Shown piece after piece: positions 6,682-15,221 of a DNA stretch of 35,878 nucleotides. Position 1 is the stretch's first letter. Every line of letters begins with the position of its first letter. The notes beneath the pieces were generated by a model. The model was not told the origin of the DNA. It was given only the letters and a program-made list of their open reading frames with translations, and made no database searches. A program made the translations under genes and the position numbers. The stretch is from the IMG/VR virus record IMGVR_UViG_3300037468_000444, positions 1 through 35,878 of that record. One strand, 5' to 3'. The stretch comes from a virus.

Positions 6682-7993
6682 GGACATCGAAGCCGGCCGG
6701 ATTCACCGCCTCATGGTTTCCATGCCGCCGCGCCACGGCAAGAGCCTCCTGGCCGCAACGATTTTCCCGGCGTGGTTTCTCGGCCGGCACCCCGGCGCCC
6801 AGGTCGTAACGGCCACCTACGCCGAAAGCCTGGCGCTATACCACTCGCGGCAGGCCCGCCGGATCGTTGCGGAACCGACCTACGCGCGCATCTTCCCCGG
6901 CGTCCAGGGCGCCCGCGACGACAAGACCGCCGCGGCCGAATGGCAGACGAGCGCCGGCGGCAGCTACTACGCGGTCGGCGTCGGCGGCAGCCTGACCGGC
7001 CGCGGCATGGACCTCGGAATCCTTGACGACACGATCCGCGACCGCGCCACGGCCAACAGCGAGCGTTATCGCCGCGCCATTCTCGACTGGTATCGGTCCA
7101 CCTTCTACACCCGCCTCGCGCCCGGCGGACGGATCGTGGTCATCCAAACCCGATGGCACCCCCAAGACCTCCCCGGCACGCTACTCGCGGAGGCCGCAGA
7201 CGGAGAGCCGTGGACCGTTCTCGACTTCCCTGCCGTGGATGACGCCGGCGCCGCACTTTGGCCGGACCGTTGGCCGCGCGAGCGCCTCGCCGCCATTGAA
7301 CAGGCCGTCGGCAAATACGAATGGGCGTGCCTATACCAAGGCCGCCCCACGGTACGCGGAGGCAACATCCTGCGCGTCGTGACAGACGGCGGCCCGGCAG
7401 ACACAATCCGCTTTCACGACCGCCTCGAAGACTTCCCCGCGATCCCCTACCGCCGAGTCTGGGACGTTGCCAGCAGCGCCAAGCAGCGCGCGAAAGACGA
7501 CCCCGACTGGACGTGGGGCACCCTGGGCGCCGTCCAGCACGTCACCGACCCCACCACGCGCCAGCAGATACCGCACCTGTGGATCCGCGACTGCGCCTAC
7601 TGCCGCGAGGAAGCCCCCAAGCGCAACGCCCTGATTCAGCGCGTCGCCGAGCAAGACGGCCCAAGCGTCGAGATCGTGGTTGAGACTTTCGGAGCCTACA
7701 AGGACGCCGCCGCGACCCTTGAGCAGATCCTCCGCGGGCGCCGGATGATACGGCGCATCACCCTGCCAGGAGACAAGCTGGTGAAAGTTTCACCGGCCGA
7801 ACCGATATTCGAGGCCGGCAACGTCCACCTCTTCCGGGCACCCTGGAACGCCGAATGGATACGACAACACGCGGACTTCACCGGCCTCGATGGCGCCGGG
7901 CACGATGACGCGGTCGACACCACCGGGATCCTCGTCCAGCTTTCCCGAGCGCCGCGCGCCGGGATCGCGCACCCCGGCATGATGACGGCTTGA
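6524..7993 (+). CDS. terL: Terminase large subunit
   Basis: The product has 489 residues. It is the packaging motor: ATPase and nuclease that cuts and threads DNA into the prohead. Walker A is MPPRHGKS (residues 67-74) and Walker B ILDD (166-169). The C-terminal nuclease has acidic motifs around VWDVASS (about 309), VETFGAYKD and GHDDAVDT (about 458). The conserved N-terminus (SPGYQIPTHLQALASALEDI) begins inside the small-subunit gene, so the long overlap appears real. The stop TGA at 7991 lies within the repeated late motif preceding the portal gene. Confidence 0.96.
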   Translation: MNSREWTNEDRAARLRLRQHHLQATNNLLTFARLNSPGYQIPTHLQALASALEDIEAGRIHRLMVSMPPRHGKSLLAATIFPAWFLGRHPGAQVVTATYAESLALYHSRQARRIVAEPTYARIFPGVQGARDDKTAAAEWQTSAGGSYYAVGVGGSLTGRGMDLGILDDTIRDRATANSERYRRAILDWYRSTFYTRLAPGGRIVVIQTRWHPQDLPGTLLAEAADGEPWTVLDFPAVDDAGAALWPDRWPRERLAAIEQAVGKYEWACLYQGRPTVRGGNILRVVTDGGPADTIRFHDRLEDFPAIPYRRVWDVASSAKQRAKDDPDWTWGTLGAVQHVTDPTTRQQIPHLWIRDCAYCREEAPKRNALIQRVAEQDGPSVEIVVETFGAYKDAAATLEQILRGRRMIRRITLPGDKLVKVSPAEPIFEAGNVHLFRAPWNAEWIRQHADFTGLDGAGHDDAVDTTGILVQLSRAPRAGIAHPGMMTA

Positions 7994-8010
7994 ACGGATA
8001 GCCTCCGACG
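7989..8010 (+). promoter_or_regulatory. Late-gene motif, copy 1 (before portal)
   Basis: The copy has CTTGAAC, three bases (GGA), and TAGCCTCCGACG, which runs straight into the portal ATG. The terL stop codon is the TGA inside it. It matches five other copies, with the spacer always exactly three bases. There is no usable Shine-Dalgarno between motif and start, unlike copies 4-6. Confidence 0.65.
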
Positions 8011-9582
8011 ATGGCCCTCACCACCGAACAACTACAGATCGCCGCGACGCGCGTCCACCCGTCCCTGAAGGCGCGCGAGATCGAACTGCAGAATAACCTG
8101 CTTTGCCTTTACGGCGGCCGCCCGTACATTGACGCCCGGCTATCACGCGCCCCCTGCGAGCCGGAGACATCCTGGTCCGGCCGCCTTGAGAGCGCCGCAA
8201 CCGAAGGATTCTGGAACAACAGCACCGCGACGGAAGGCGTGATCGGCCGAAAAGGCCGCGCTTTCACGATCAACTACGCGAGCCGCGCGGTCTCGAAATT
8301 CCTGCAGTACGTTTTCGGCGCGGAGATTCAGCGCACCGGCATCCTGCCGGCCTTTCAGCGCGACGCGACCCGCACGCAACTGGACGTCAACGCGGCTTTC
8401 CGCCAGGCCGCCGCCTACTACCTGGTCTGCGGCTGGTCGTGGATCGGCGTTGACCGGCTCGCCTCCCGCATTGACCCGGCGACCGGGAAGCCAACGCAGC
8501 AGAGCCTGGCAGAGAAAGAAGCCCGCGGCGACCGATGCTGGCTGACGATTTGGCCGGCCACGGAAGTGATCGACTGGCAGTACGGACCCGACGGCCGGCT
8601 CGACTGGTTGATCACCGAGCAGGAGGCCGAACAGGACGCCGGACCGTTTGCAGAGCGCAAGACCGAAGGCATCCGCACCGTCTGGTCGCGCGGCGAATAC
8701 CTGCGGATTCGCACCGTGACGGAGAAAGGCAAGCGCACCGTTGTCGGCTCCACCGCCGGCACCTTGAGCGCCCGCGTCGTGCCGTTCGCCCTAATGGGAT
8801 CCCCAAGCCCGCGGCCGTGGTTCTTTGACGACCTCGAACGCGTGCAGGCCAGCATCCTGAACCTTGAGAGCCTCCACGACACGAACCTGGCTGAAGCCGT
8901 TTTCCCGCAGCTTGTCCTCCCGCACGAATTGATCGAAACGATTATGAACCTGGCCAAGTGCCAGTATGACCGCGCCGTGGAGATCGCCCGCGGCCTGAGC
9001 TACCCGATCCTTGAGCCGCCTGACAGCAAAGGGATCACGCGCTACATCCAGCCGAACGCGACAGACCTCGCCGCCATTCCGAACGAGATCATCCGCCGGC
9101 GCCGCGAGCTTTACGAAGTCGCCGGCCTGGGATTCAGCAACCGCGACAGCGCCGCCCCGGAGAGCGCGGAGGCGAAGGAATGGAACCACCTCGACCTAGG
9201 CGCCAGCCTGCGCGACAAAGCCCACGCGTGGCAGTCGGCCGAAACCCAGGCCGTTGAAATCGCCCGCGCGCTTGACAGCAGCTTCCCCGTCTACGCGCCG
9301 GCCTACCCGATGACGTTTGACACCGGCGACGTGAAGACCAAGATGGAAAGCCTGCTGATGGCGCAGCAGCTTGACCTCCCGCCGTCCGCCGTCCGCGAGA
9401 CCTTGCACGCGGCCGTTGACGTGCTGCACCGGCTGAACCCGATCCCGAGCGAGCGCCGCGCGGAGATTCACGCCGCGATTGACCAGATGCCCGACGAAAG
9501 CCTCAACACGGTCGAAGCGATGACCGCCGCTGTGAGCGCCGCAGCCTCCCGCGCCCGCACCGACCTCCTGCCGCCCGCTTGA
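8011..9582 (+). CDS. Portal protein (probable)
   Basis: The product has 523 residues. It lies directly after terminase and before a coiled-coil scaffold, the usual place of the portal, the dodecameric ring through which DNA enters the head. Length fits. The N-terminal part (VHPSLKAREIELQNNLLCLY, SAATEGFWNNSTATEG) and the middle (LYEVAGLGFSNRDSAAPES) are typical of portal-like phage proteins, but I see no single diagnostic motif. A DUF4055-type portal is my best guess. The ATG follows late-motif copy 1 with no spacing. Confidence 0.72.
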   Translation: MALTTEQLQIAATRVHPSLKAREIELQNNLLCLYGGRPYIDARLSRAPCEPETSWSGRLESAATEGFWNNSTATEGVIGRKGRAFTINYASRAVSKFLQYVFGAEIQRTGILPAFQRDATRTQLDVNAAFRQAAAYYLVCGWSWIGVDRLASRIDPATGKPTQQSLAEKEARGDRCWLTIWPATEVIDWQYGPDGRLDWLITEQEAEQDAGPFAERKTEGIRTVWSRGEYLRIRTVTEKGKRTVVGSTAGTLSARVVPFALMGSPSPRPWFFDDLERVQASILNLESLHDTNLAEAVFPQLVLPHELIETIMNLAKCQYDRAVEIARGLSYPILEPPDSKGITRYIQPNATDLAAIPNEIIRRRRELYEVAGLGFSNRDSAAPESAEAKEWNHLDLGASLRDKAHAWQSAETQAVEIARALDSSFPVYAPAYPMTFDTGDVKTKMESLLMAQQLDLPPSAVRETLHAAVDVLHRLNPIPSERRAEIHAAIDQMPDESLNTVEAMTAAVSAAASRARTDLLPPA

Positions 9583-9600
9583 ACCCGTAGCCTCCGACGG
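9578..9600 (+). promoter_or_regulatory. Late-gene motif, copy 2 (before scaffold)
   Basis: The copy has CTTGAAC, CCG, and TAGCCTCCGACGG. The portal stop codon is the TGA within it. The scaffold ATG is 91 bases downstream, so here the motif cannot supply the ribosome site. The gap 9583-9691 otherwise holds no gene that I can see. Confidence 0.65.
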
Positions 9601-9691
9601 GAAACACGCGGCCCCCACCCGCGACGGCTCGCCGGCCACTAAACGGCGCAAGGCCTCGTCCGGCCTGAATAGGACGGCAGGAACCGAAGAC

Positions 9692-10384
9692 ATGACCATC
9701 AAAGAACTCCTCGCCAAGGCAGCCCGCGGAGAAACCCTCACCCCCGAGGAACGCGACGCCCTCGCCAAGTACGACCCTGACGCCGCCGCGGCCGCCGCGC
9801 GCAAGAAGTCCGAAAGCGAAGCCGAGGAAGCCCGCAAGGCAGCCGAGAAAGCCGCCGCAGACCTCAAGGCCCTCCAGGAACAGATCGAAAACGGCAAGCG
9901 CGCGCAGCAGACCGACGTGCAGCGCCTGCAGGAAACCCTGAAGGCGGTCCAGGCCCAACTCGAAACGCAGCAGCGCGAGGCCACCGCCCTGAAGGAACAG
10001 AACGCCAAATCCGCGCGCAGCGCCCGGATCCAGCAGATCGCCCAGACCGCCGGGATCCGCTTTGTGCCCGGCGTGGACGGGCGCATCATGGCCCGCGCGT
10101 TTGAGGACAGCCTCGCCACCCTCAAGGACTCCGAACTCGAAGACGCCGCCAGCTTCACCCCGCACGTGGAAGCTTTCCGCGGCGCGAACAAGGCCGTCCT
10201 CGCCGACACGACCGGATCCGGCAGCGGAGGCGCAGCGCACGACGGGACCTCCCACGGCACCAAGACGACGATCAGCGGACAGGGACTCATCGACCTGGCC
10301 AGCCGCGGCGACATTGCAGCCGCGGAGAAGGCCATCGGCGAAGCGAGCGCGGCCTCGCGCGCCGGAACGTTGAAACTGACTTGA
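9692..10384 (+). CDS. Head scaffolding protein (probable)
   Basis: The product has 230 residues. The ATG follows an AGGAA site. The central 130 residues are a long charged helix rich in Ala, Glu, Lys and Gln (AEEARKAAEKAAADLKALQEQ), strongly coiled-coil, with the start TLTPEERDALAKYDP. The C-terminal 60 residues are Gly/Ser/Thr-rich and end in a basic helix. A coiled-coil protein between portal and capsid is the usual scaffold that guides prohead assembly and then leaves. A minor-capsid role is possible. Confidence 0.68.
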   Translation: MTIKELLAKAARGETLTPEERDALAKYDPDAAAAAARKKSESEAEEARKAAEKAAADLKALQEQIENGKRAQQTDVQRLQETLKAVQAQLETQQREATALKEQNAKSARSARIQQIAQTAGIRFVPGVDGRIMARAFEDSLATLKDSELEDAASFTPHVEAFRGANKAVLADTTGSGSGGAAHDGTSHGTKTTISGQGLIDLASRGDIAAAEKAIGEASAASRAGTLKLT

Positions 10385-10437
10385 TCGGGATCGGGACCAG
10401 AACAGAAACGAGAAACAGAAAAGGAGCACGCACCGAA

Positions 10438-10908
10438 ATGAAGAAGCACCTCACCCGCCTGGCCGTCGCTATTCTGGCCCTGTTCGCCGCCGTCGGCATT
10501 GCCGCGGCCGGGATCACTGGCCTCTACAACGTGGACGGCACCGCGACGATCCCGGCAGACGGAGTCGACGCCGGCACCACGAACTGGCTGACCATTGCGA
10601 CGATCCCGCCGAACGCAACGACAGAGGCCAGCACCAACGACCTCGCCCTGTGCTTGGCGGTCTATGTCAACAACGCCTACACCGGCACCGTGACCCGCGT
10701 GAAGATCGGCGAACTGCGGTGTCGCGTAACGGACCCCAACAAGGCGACCGAGGACGGCGTGTGGGAGATGTACAGCATGGTCGCCGGAGCGAACACCCTG
10801 GTCTGGTCCAGCGGCGACGGATGGAGCGGCATCATAACGAACAAGCCCACGCTCACCAACCGAATCACCGTGGTCCGCGGGCGCATCACGAACAAGACGC
10901 AGCCCTGA
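10438..10908 (+). CDS. Signal-peptide-bearing structural protein (decoration candidate)
   Basis: The product is 156 residues from ATG 10438. The N-terminus is a convincing Sec signal: KKH, then the hydrophobic VAILALFAAVGIAAAG, with an AAA-G cleavage point near residue 24. The mature part (GITGLYNVDGTATIPADGV, then a beta-rich Thr/Asn-rich domain) is unlike any family I know. It lies between scaffold and capsid, where a decoration or head-fibre protein is often found. Export before virion assembly would be unusual for a phage head protein. Confidence 0.6.
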   Translation: MKKHLTRLAVAILALFAAVGIAAAGITGLYNVDGTATIPADGVDAGTTNWLTIATIPPNATTEASTNDLALCLAVYVNNAYTGTVTRVKIGELRCRVTDPNKATEDGVWEMYSMVAGANTLVWSSGDGWSGIITNKPTLTNRITVVRGRITNKTQP

Positions 10909-10920
10909 CGAAAGGCCACC

Positions 10921-10957
10921 CGTCGGAGGCGTGCGCTTGAAAGCCTAGCCTCCGACG
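10921..10957 (+). terminator. Hairpin with inverted late-motif arm
   Basis: CGTCGGAGGC (10921-10930) and GCCTCCGACG (10948-10957) are perfect reverse complements separated by 17 bases, giving a 10-bp stem. The right arm belongs to late-motif copy 3. There is no U run after it, so it may be a regulatory or mRNA-processing hairpin, not a terminator. Confidence 0.4.
10936..10957 (+). promoter_or_regulatory. Late-gene motif, copy 3 (before capsid)
   Basis: The copy has CTTGAAA, GCC, and TAGCCTCCGACG. It stands 36 bases before the capsid start, which has its own GGAGG site. It differs from copy 1 only at the last base of the first block (A for C) and in the spacer. Confidence 0.65.
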
Positions 10958-10993
10958 AAAGGCCGCAGACAACAAAAACCGGAGGACAACACC

Positions 10994-11866
10994 GTGGCCA
11001 ACTACGCAGACTTCAAGCCCACCCTGATGGTCGCCCAGATCATTCTCCTGGCGAGGAAGAACCTCGTCGGCTCAGGCTTCTGCAACACCGACATCGCCGC
11101 CGGACTTGTCCGCAAGGGCAAGAAGCTGACGATCAACGTCCTGGCGGACGTTTCCACGGTGAACACGAACGAAGCCGTCGCCATGACCTACGCGGACGGC
11201 GACGCGACGCCTTACGACTTGGAGATCACCCTCGACAAGACGGTGACCCTCAAGCTGCGCGACTCGGACGCCACCGAGATCGCCGCGGACCGGACCACGC
11301 TCGAAGCGGCCTACGCCGACCTGTTCTTCTACGCCCTCGCCAACGACGTGGACGTGTTGATCGCCGGCGAGTACGCGAACGCCAGCCTCAACGACTACGA
11401 GACCGGCACCACGCCCTGGCAGTGGGGTGCGACCGCGACCGACGTGCCGACGTTCCTCGCCCACCTGCACAAGACCATGGACGACGCCGGCCTGCCGAAC
11501 GTGCCCGGCAAGGCGCGCTTTGCGAGCCTGCCGAACGTGGCCATTCAGGGCTTGCGCCTGTACACGGCCGGCCGCGCAACGGCCCTCGGCGACCAGGTCG
11601 CCCTGAACGGCAAGGTCGGATCCCTGATGGGATTCAACATCTACCAGAACGGCAACAGCGTCAGCACCGGAGGCGTGACGCACGGCATCGGCGGCATCGA
11701 GAAGGAAGCCATCGCCCTGGCGGTCCGCATTTCGCCGGCCATCGAGAAGCTGCGCCTGGAAGGATTCTGGGCGGACGGCCTGCGCGCCCGCGTCACCGCC
11801 GGCGTGAAGACCTACAAGCCCGGCGAGAGCGTCGACATCAACCTCAACGACAGCCTCCTGGCCTGA
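10994..11866 (+). CDS. Major capsid protein
   Basis: The product is 290 residues from GTG 10994, behind GGAGGA. It begins MANYADFKPTLMVAQIIL and continues with a P22-coat/HK97-fold-like pattern: a basic strand (RKGKKLTINVLADV), a domain with ITLDKTVTLKLRD, a long helix (LEAAYADLFFYALANDVDVLI) and a conserved glycine-rich hairpin (LMGFNIYQNG). The protein lacks a proteolytic delta domain, which fits the separate scaffold gene upstream. Position after portal and scaffold and the moderate size support the call. Coat protein builds the icosahedral shell. Confidence 0.85.
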   Translation: MANYADFKPTLMVAQIILLARKNLVGSGFCNTDIAAGLVRKGKKLTINVLADVSTVNTNEAVAMTYADGDATPYDLEITLDKTVTLKLRDSDATEIAADRTTLEAAYADLFFYALANDVDVLIAGEYANASLNDYETGTTPWQWGATATDVPTFLAHLHKTMDDAGLPNVPGKARFASLPNVAIQGLRLYTAGRATALGDQVALNGKVGSLMGFNIYQNGNSVSTGGVTHGIGGIEKEAIALAVRISPAIEKLRLEGFWADGLRARVTAGVKTYKPGESVDINLNDSLLA

Positions 11867-11886
11867 CCGAAGTCCTGACGCACCCC

Positions 11887-11934
11887 GCGGGCGCCGCACC
11901 TGTAGTCGCGCACAGGCCGGCGCCCGCCCCTTTT
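11887..11934 (+). terminator. Rho-independent terminator candidate
   Basis: GCGGGCGCCG (11887-11896) pairs perfectly with CGGCGCCCGC (11918-11927). Inside lies a second stem CCTGT/ACAGG. The hairpin is followed by CCCCTTTT. It stands 20 bases after the capsid stop and just before late-motif copy 4, so it probably ends or attenuates capsid transcription. Confidence 0.75.
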
Positions 11935-11938
11935 CGGG

Positions 11939-11965
11939 TTTGAACCGATAGCCTCCGACGGAGGC
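11939..11965 (+). promoter_or_regulatory. Late-gene motif, copy 4
   Basis: The copy has TTTGAAC, CGA, and TAGCCTCCGACGGAGGC. The last 15 bases are an inverted repeat (GCCTCCGACGGAGGC) whose right half holds the Shine-Dalgarno GGAGG of the gene at 11972. Folding of the RNA (GCCTC with GAGGC) could hide that site. It directly follows a terminator-like hairpin. Confidence 0.7.
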
Positions 11966-11971
11966 ACCGCC

Positions 11972-12418
11972 ATGACCAGCAAGACCAGACTCGTCACAAC
12001 CACCGCGGCCTGGTCCGCCGGCGTGGCGGTCCTCTTTGCTTTGACAGCGGCCGCAGACGTTCAGCCCCGCACCGCCGCCGTGAACCTGTACCGCACCCCG
12101 GGATGGTACGCGGCGCCCATGGCCGCGGCTTTCTTCCCGGCGGAAACGGTCCGGCTGACAAACTGCACGGCTTACGCGGACGCCGACGGCGCCACCACGC
12201 AAGACCTGACGGCCGTCGCTATAACGATCCGCGCCGGCAACTACAGGGACGGCTGGCAAGGCCCGTACACCGGCAGGGTCAACAACGCGACCGCAGGCAC
12301 CTGGTCGGCGAGTTTCACCGCCCCGACAAACCGGCCGGCCTACCTGCGGATCACCCTGACGCACACCAACGGCAACGCCTACACCTACCCCCTGCAGCCC
12401 TTGAGCTTGATCGAATGA
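11972..12418 (+). CDS. Signal-peptide-bearing virion protein, possibly BppU-like domain
   Basis: The product has 148 residues. The N-terminal segment is basic then hydrophobic (AAWSAGVAVLFALTAAADV), a likely Sec signal cut near residue 28. The rest is a beta-rich domain (LYRTPGWYAAPMAAAFF, AVAITIRAGN, TWSASFTAPTN, YLRITLTHTNG) whose strand pattern recalls BppU-like N-terminal domains of baseplate or fibre proteins. It is controlled by late-motif copy 4. Function inferred only from fold impression and position among head genes. Confidence 0.55.
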   Translation: MTSKTRLVTTTAAWSAGVAVLFALTAAADVQPRTAAVNLYRTPGWYAAPMAAAFFPAETVRLTNCTAYADADGATTQDLTAVAITIRAGNYRDGWQGPYTGRVNNATAGTWSASFTAPTNRPAYLRITLTHTNGNAYTYPLQPLSLIE

Positions 12419-12450
12419 ACGCGAAACCGAAAACCAGAAAGGAACACGCC

Positions 12451-12648
12451 ATGCCGAAGCCCGAGCAGCCCGCCGTCGTTGCGCCGCCCGCCCCCGCCGC
12501 CCCGGAAACGCCGCCCGCCCCCGCCGCCCCCAAGCCGTGGGATCCCGTCACGATCACCAACGGAGCGCGCATCCGGCAGTGCAACCGCACGGATCTGCCG
12601 GCTTTTGAGCGCGCCGGCTACAAGAAGGTCGAAGCGCCGCAGTCGTGA
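12451..12648 (+). CDS. Small head-completion-type protein
   Basis: The product is 65 residues from ATG 12451, chosen for the ribosome site GAAAGGAACACGCC. An in-frame ATG at 12415 overlaps the prior stop but lacks a site. The first 30 residues are Pro/Ala repeats (PAPAAPETPPAPAAPKP). The end (DPVTITNGARIRQCNRTDLP, FERAGYKKVE) resembles short connector proteins next to capsid genes. The function is a guess. Confidence 0.5.
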   Translation: MPKPEQPAVVAPPAPAAPETPPAPAAPKPWDPVTITNGARIRQCNRTDLPAFERAGYKKVEAPQS

Positions 12649-13058
12649 GCATCGGCCTGGCAAAGGCAGACGCTTTCTTTACCCCGGCGAACCACGTCCG
12701 GGCAGGCGTATGGTCGGCCGTTGCGGATCCGAACCGCCGCACGGCCGCCATCGCCCAAGCCAAGCGGCAACTGCAGCGCCTCCTGGCCTTTGAGAACGAA
12801 TGGAGCGACGAAGACACGACTGAAGCCGACTTCCCGCGGCTCGACCTGGCCACATACGAGCAGGCCCTGCACATCCTCGAAAACAGCCCGGACATCGGCG
12901 ACGGCTCGGCCCCCTTCCCGCGCCAGCTTGCCACCAACCCGGACGCCGCGAGCCGCGTCGCCCAGGCGCGCGAGCAGATAAGCCCCGAGGCCCTGCGGTG
13001 GATGCTTTGCGCCCCGGAAGGCCGCGGCGCCTCGATGATCCGGCTGGTGCGAGGATAA
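12645..13058 (+). CDS. Head-tail connector protein (DnaT-like family candidate)
   Basis: The product is 137 residues from GTG 12645, overlapping the previous stop. The pattern of a start with ADAFFTPANHVRAGVWSA, a long helix (AIAQAKRQLQRLLAFENEW), an acidic loop and DLATYEQALHILENSPDI resembles gp6-type adaptor proteins that sit under the portal. Position right after the capsid block and before MuF agrees. The exact family is not certain. Confidence 0.6.
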   Translation: MSIGLAKADAFFTPANHVRAGVWSAVADPNRRTAAIAQAKRQLQRLLAFENEWSDEDTTEADFPRLDLATYEQALHILENSPDIGDGSAPFPRQLATNPDAASRVAQAREQISPEALRWMLCAPEGRGASMIRLVRG

Positions 13059-13061
13059 GCC

Positions 13062-15221
13062 GTGGCCACGCGCGCCAAGCGCACCATTGAACGGATGCGC
13101 CGGCGGCAGGCGGTCGGCACCCAGGAACTCGGCCGGCTCTTGGACGGCGCGCGCCGGCACGTTTCCGCGGCCGTGACCGGAGCGGCCGAGAACCCGAGGA
13201 CCGCGGCATCCTTCCGCGCGCGCGAAGCCACCTACGCGACCGTCGCCAGCATAAACGACGTCCTGCGCGAAGGCCTCAACGCCTGGCTGCTGCGCGAGGC
13301 CGGCGAGCTTGCCTTGACCGGGCATGAGCACGCCGTCGCGGATCTCCGCGAGTTTGGCACCCAAGACGTCACCGGCCGCGTCCTTGAGTTTGACCCCAAC
13401 CGGACCCGTCGCTATTTGGAAATCCTCTCGCCCGACAACGCCAAAGACCTGGCGGCCGTCTTTACCGAGCAGATGACCCGCAAGCAGGTCGGCGACCTGC
13501 GCCAGGCTTTCCTGCAGGTCGAGCGCAGTGCGGACCTCGAAGCCAAGCCCCTGCGCGAGCGCGCCAAAGACCTGCGCGCCGCCTGGCAGGAGAAGGCCGG
13601 CGACCAAGACCCGGCCCGCTTCATTGACCGCGCCGGGCGCCGATGGGACAACGACCGATACGTGGAGATGCTTTCCCGCACCACCAGCGCCCGGGTCGAG
13701 CGGGAGTCCTACATTGACACCGTGACCGCCGGCGGCATGGACGTCGTGCGCGTGCGCGCCGTCGGCGACACTTGCCCCACCTGCCTGGCGTGGGACGGCC
13801 TGCTCCTGAGCGTTTCCGGCAACACGAAAGACCTGCCGACATACAACCAGGCCCTCGCCGCCGGCCTATACCACCCGAACTGCGACTGCCTGCTTGAGGC
13901 CGTGATCCCGGAACTTGAGTCTGCCGACGTTGAACGGCAGCAGGCCGCAGAGACGCCAGCGGAGATCACCAAGCCAAAGCCGGGCGCCACGGCCGCGGAC
14001 CGGATCGCCGCCCTGCATCAGTACCGGGAACAGATCGGCCGCACGGAGGCCGCCCCGGCTCGCCCGCCGGAATACGACCGCCTCACCCGCGAGATCGATG
14101 CCGAGTATGAGCGCCTGCGCGAGACCAGCGGCAAGGGCAGCCTGCCGCGCCGGCAGGAACTCAACCGCGAGATTGCAGACTTGAGCGCGCAGCGCGAGAC
14201 CATCAGCGAGAAGTACTCGGCGGTCCAGCAACGCGCTGCGGAGCGCGCCAAGGAAACCGCGGCAGCCGTGGCGGCCGCACCGGCGTCCGCAAAGCCGCCG
14301 GCGATTGAGCCAGCCCCGACGCCGCCTGCCACGCCAGCGGAACCGCCCCACGCCGCAACCGAGCGCAGCCTCGCAACGGGCAAGATCACGCGCGCCAAGC
14401 AGATCGGCGGCACGGCAGAAACCGACAACATCAACGTCGCGGTCAAGATACGCCTGGAGGACGGAACCGAGGCCATCTGGAAGCCGGCAACCGCGGCCGA
14501 GTGCCTCGGCATGACGCACAAAGAGATCCGGGAACTGGCCCGCGATATATACGCCGACGCCCCAGACGACAAGCAAACCAACCTGTGGGTCCGCAACGTA
14601 ATCCGAGGAACCCAGGCGATCCACGAAGTGGCAGCATGGGAGGCCGCAAAGGCTTTCGGCTTTGAGCGCCTCATCCCGCCAACGGTCCCGCGCACCTACA
14701 GTGGAAATGTAAAGGCCGTGAGCGGCGCCGAACGCCTCACCAACGAGCGCGGCACAGCGCAGGCATGGGTCCCTGAAGCCCTCCCATACAACAGCACCAG
14801 CGGAGAAAAGCGCCACAACGTCACCACGCAGAGCGACGCCCGCGCGCTTTCCGTGTTCGACATGTTGGCCGCCAGTACCGACCGGCACGGAGGCAACGTG
14901 CTGGTCCGCAAGGACGGCAGCCTAGTCGGAATTGACCACGGCCTGAGCTTTGACGTGGAGCAACTGAAAGGACACGGCTCGCCGGCCGTACAGACCTGCC
15001 TGACCCCGCAGTGGGGCAGAATGAGCGACGCCGAGCGCAACGGCTACGCCGAGCAGATCGAACGCGGCACAAAGGCCATCCCCGACATCGCGCGCACGGC
15101 CGGCCTCGACAAAGATGAAACCTTTGCCCTACGATCTAGAGCCAAGGACTTGATCACGGCCCTCCGCAAAGGCAACGACGCCGTCCAGGCCCTATGGGAC
15201 AAGAACAGCGACGAAAAATGA
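13062..15221 (+). CDS. MuF-type minor head protein with C-terminal PI3/4-kinase-like domain
   Basis: The product is 719 residues from GTG 13062. Residues about 150-285 form the phage Mu F-like head morphogenesis domain: RWDNDRYVEMLSRTTSARV, then the metal-site CPTC (238-241) and HPNCDC (271-276). A coiled, Pro/Ala-rich linker follows (about 300-435). Residues about 440-700 look like a protein/PI-kinase fold: ATP-site Lys in AIWKPA (K474), helix HEVAAWEAAKAFGFERLIPP, hinge-like QAWVPEA, catalytic loop DRHGGN (607-612) and metal site IDHG (624-627). MuF proteins fused to C-terminal toxins are known in temperate phages. A kinase at the end would be delivered with the head. Kinase activity is inferred. 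Confidence 0.85.
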   Translation: MATRAKRTIERMRRRQAVGTQELGRLLDGARRHVSAAVTGAAENPRTAASFRAREATYATVASINDVLREGLNAWLLREAGELALTGHEHAVADLREFGTQDVTGRVLEFDPNRTRRYLEILSPDNAKDLAAVFTEQMTRKQVGDLRQAFLQVERSADLEAKPLRERAKDLRAAWQEKAGDQDPARFIDRAGRRWDNDRYVEMLSRTTSARVERESYIDTVTAGGMDVVRVRAVGDTCPTCLAWDGLLLSVSGNTKDLPTYNQALAAGLYHPNCDCLLEAVIPELESADVERQQAAETPAEITKPKPGATAADRIAALHQYREQIGRTEAAPARPPEYDRLTREIDAEYERLRETSGKGSLPRRQELNREIADLSAQRETISEKYSAVQQRAAERAKETAAAVAAAPASAKPPAIEPAPTPPATPAEPPHAATERSLATGKITRAKQIGGTAETDNINVAVKIRLEDGTEAIWKPATAAECLGMTHKEIRELARDIYADAPDDKQTNLWVRNVIRGTQAIHEVAAWEAAKAFGFERLIPPTVPRTYSGNVKAVSGAERLTNERGTAQAWVPEALPYNSTSGEKRHNVTTQSDARALSVFDMLAASTDRHGGNVLVRKDGSLVGIDHGLSFDVEQLKGHGSPAVQTCLTPQWGRMSDAERNGYAEQIERGTKAIPDIARTAGLDKDETFALRSRAKDLITALRKGNDAVQALWDKNSDEK

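Noticed and set aside
9196-10449. Long minus-strand open frame opposite portal end and scaffold
   Set aside because: Antisense of a coiled-coil gene, rich in Ser/Ala/Arg without any domain.
11072-12364. Long minus-strand open frame (430 codons) opposite the capsid
   Set aside because: Shadow of the capsid and next gene. Low-complexity Arg/Gly/Val content and no known motif.
12415-12450. Upstream ATG for the small head gene
   Set aside because: It has no Shine-Dalgarno, whereas ATG 12451 has GAAAGGAACACGCC at correct distance. The same site is used at 27716.
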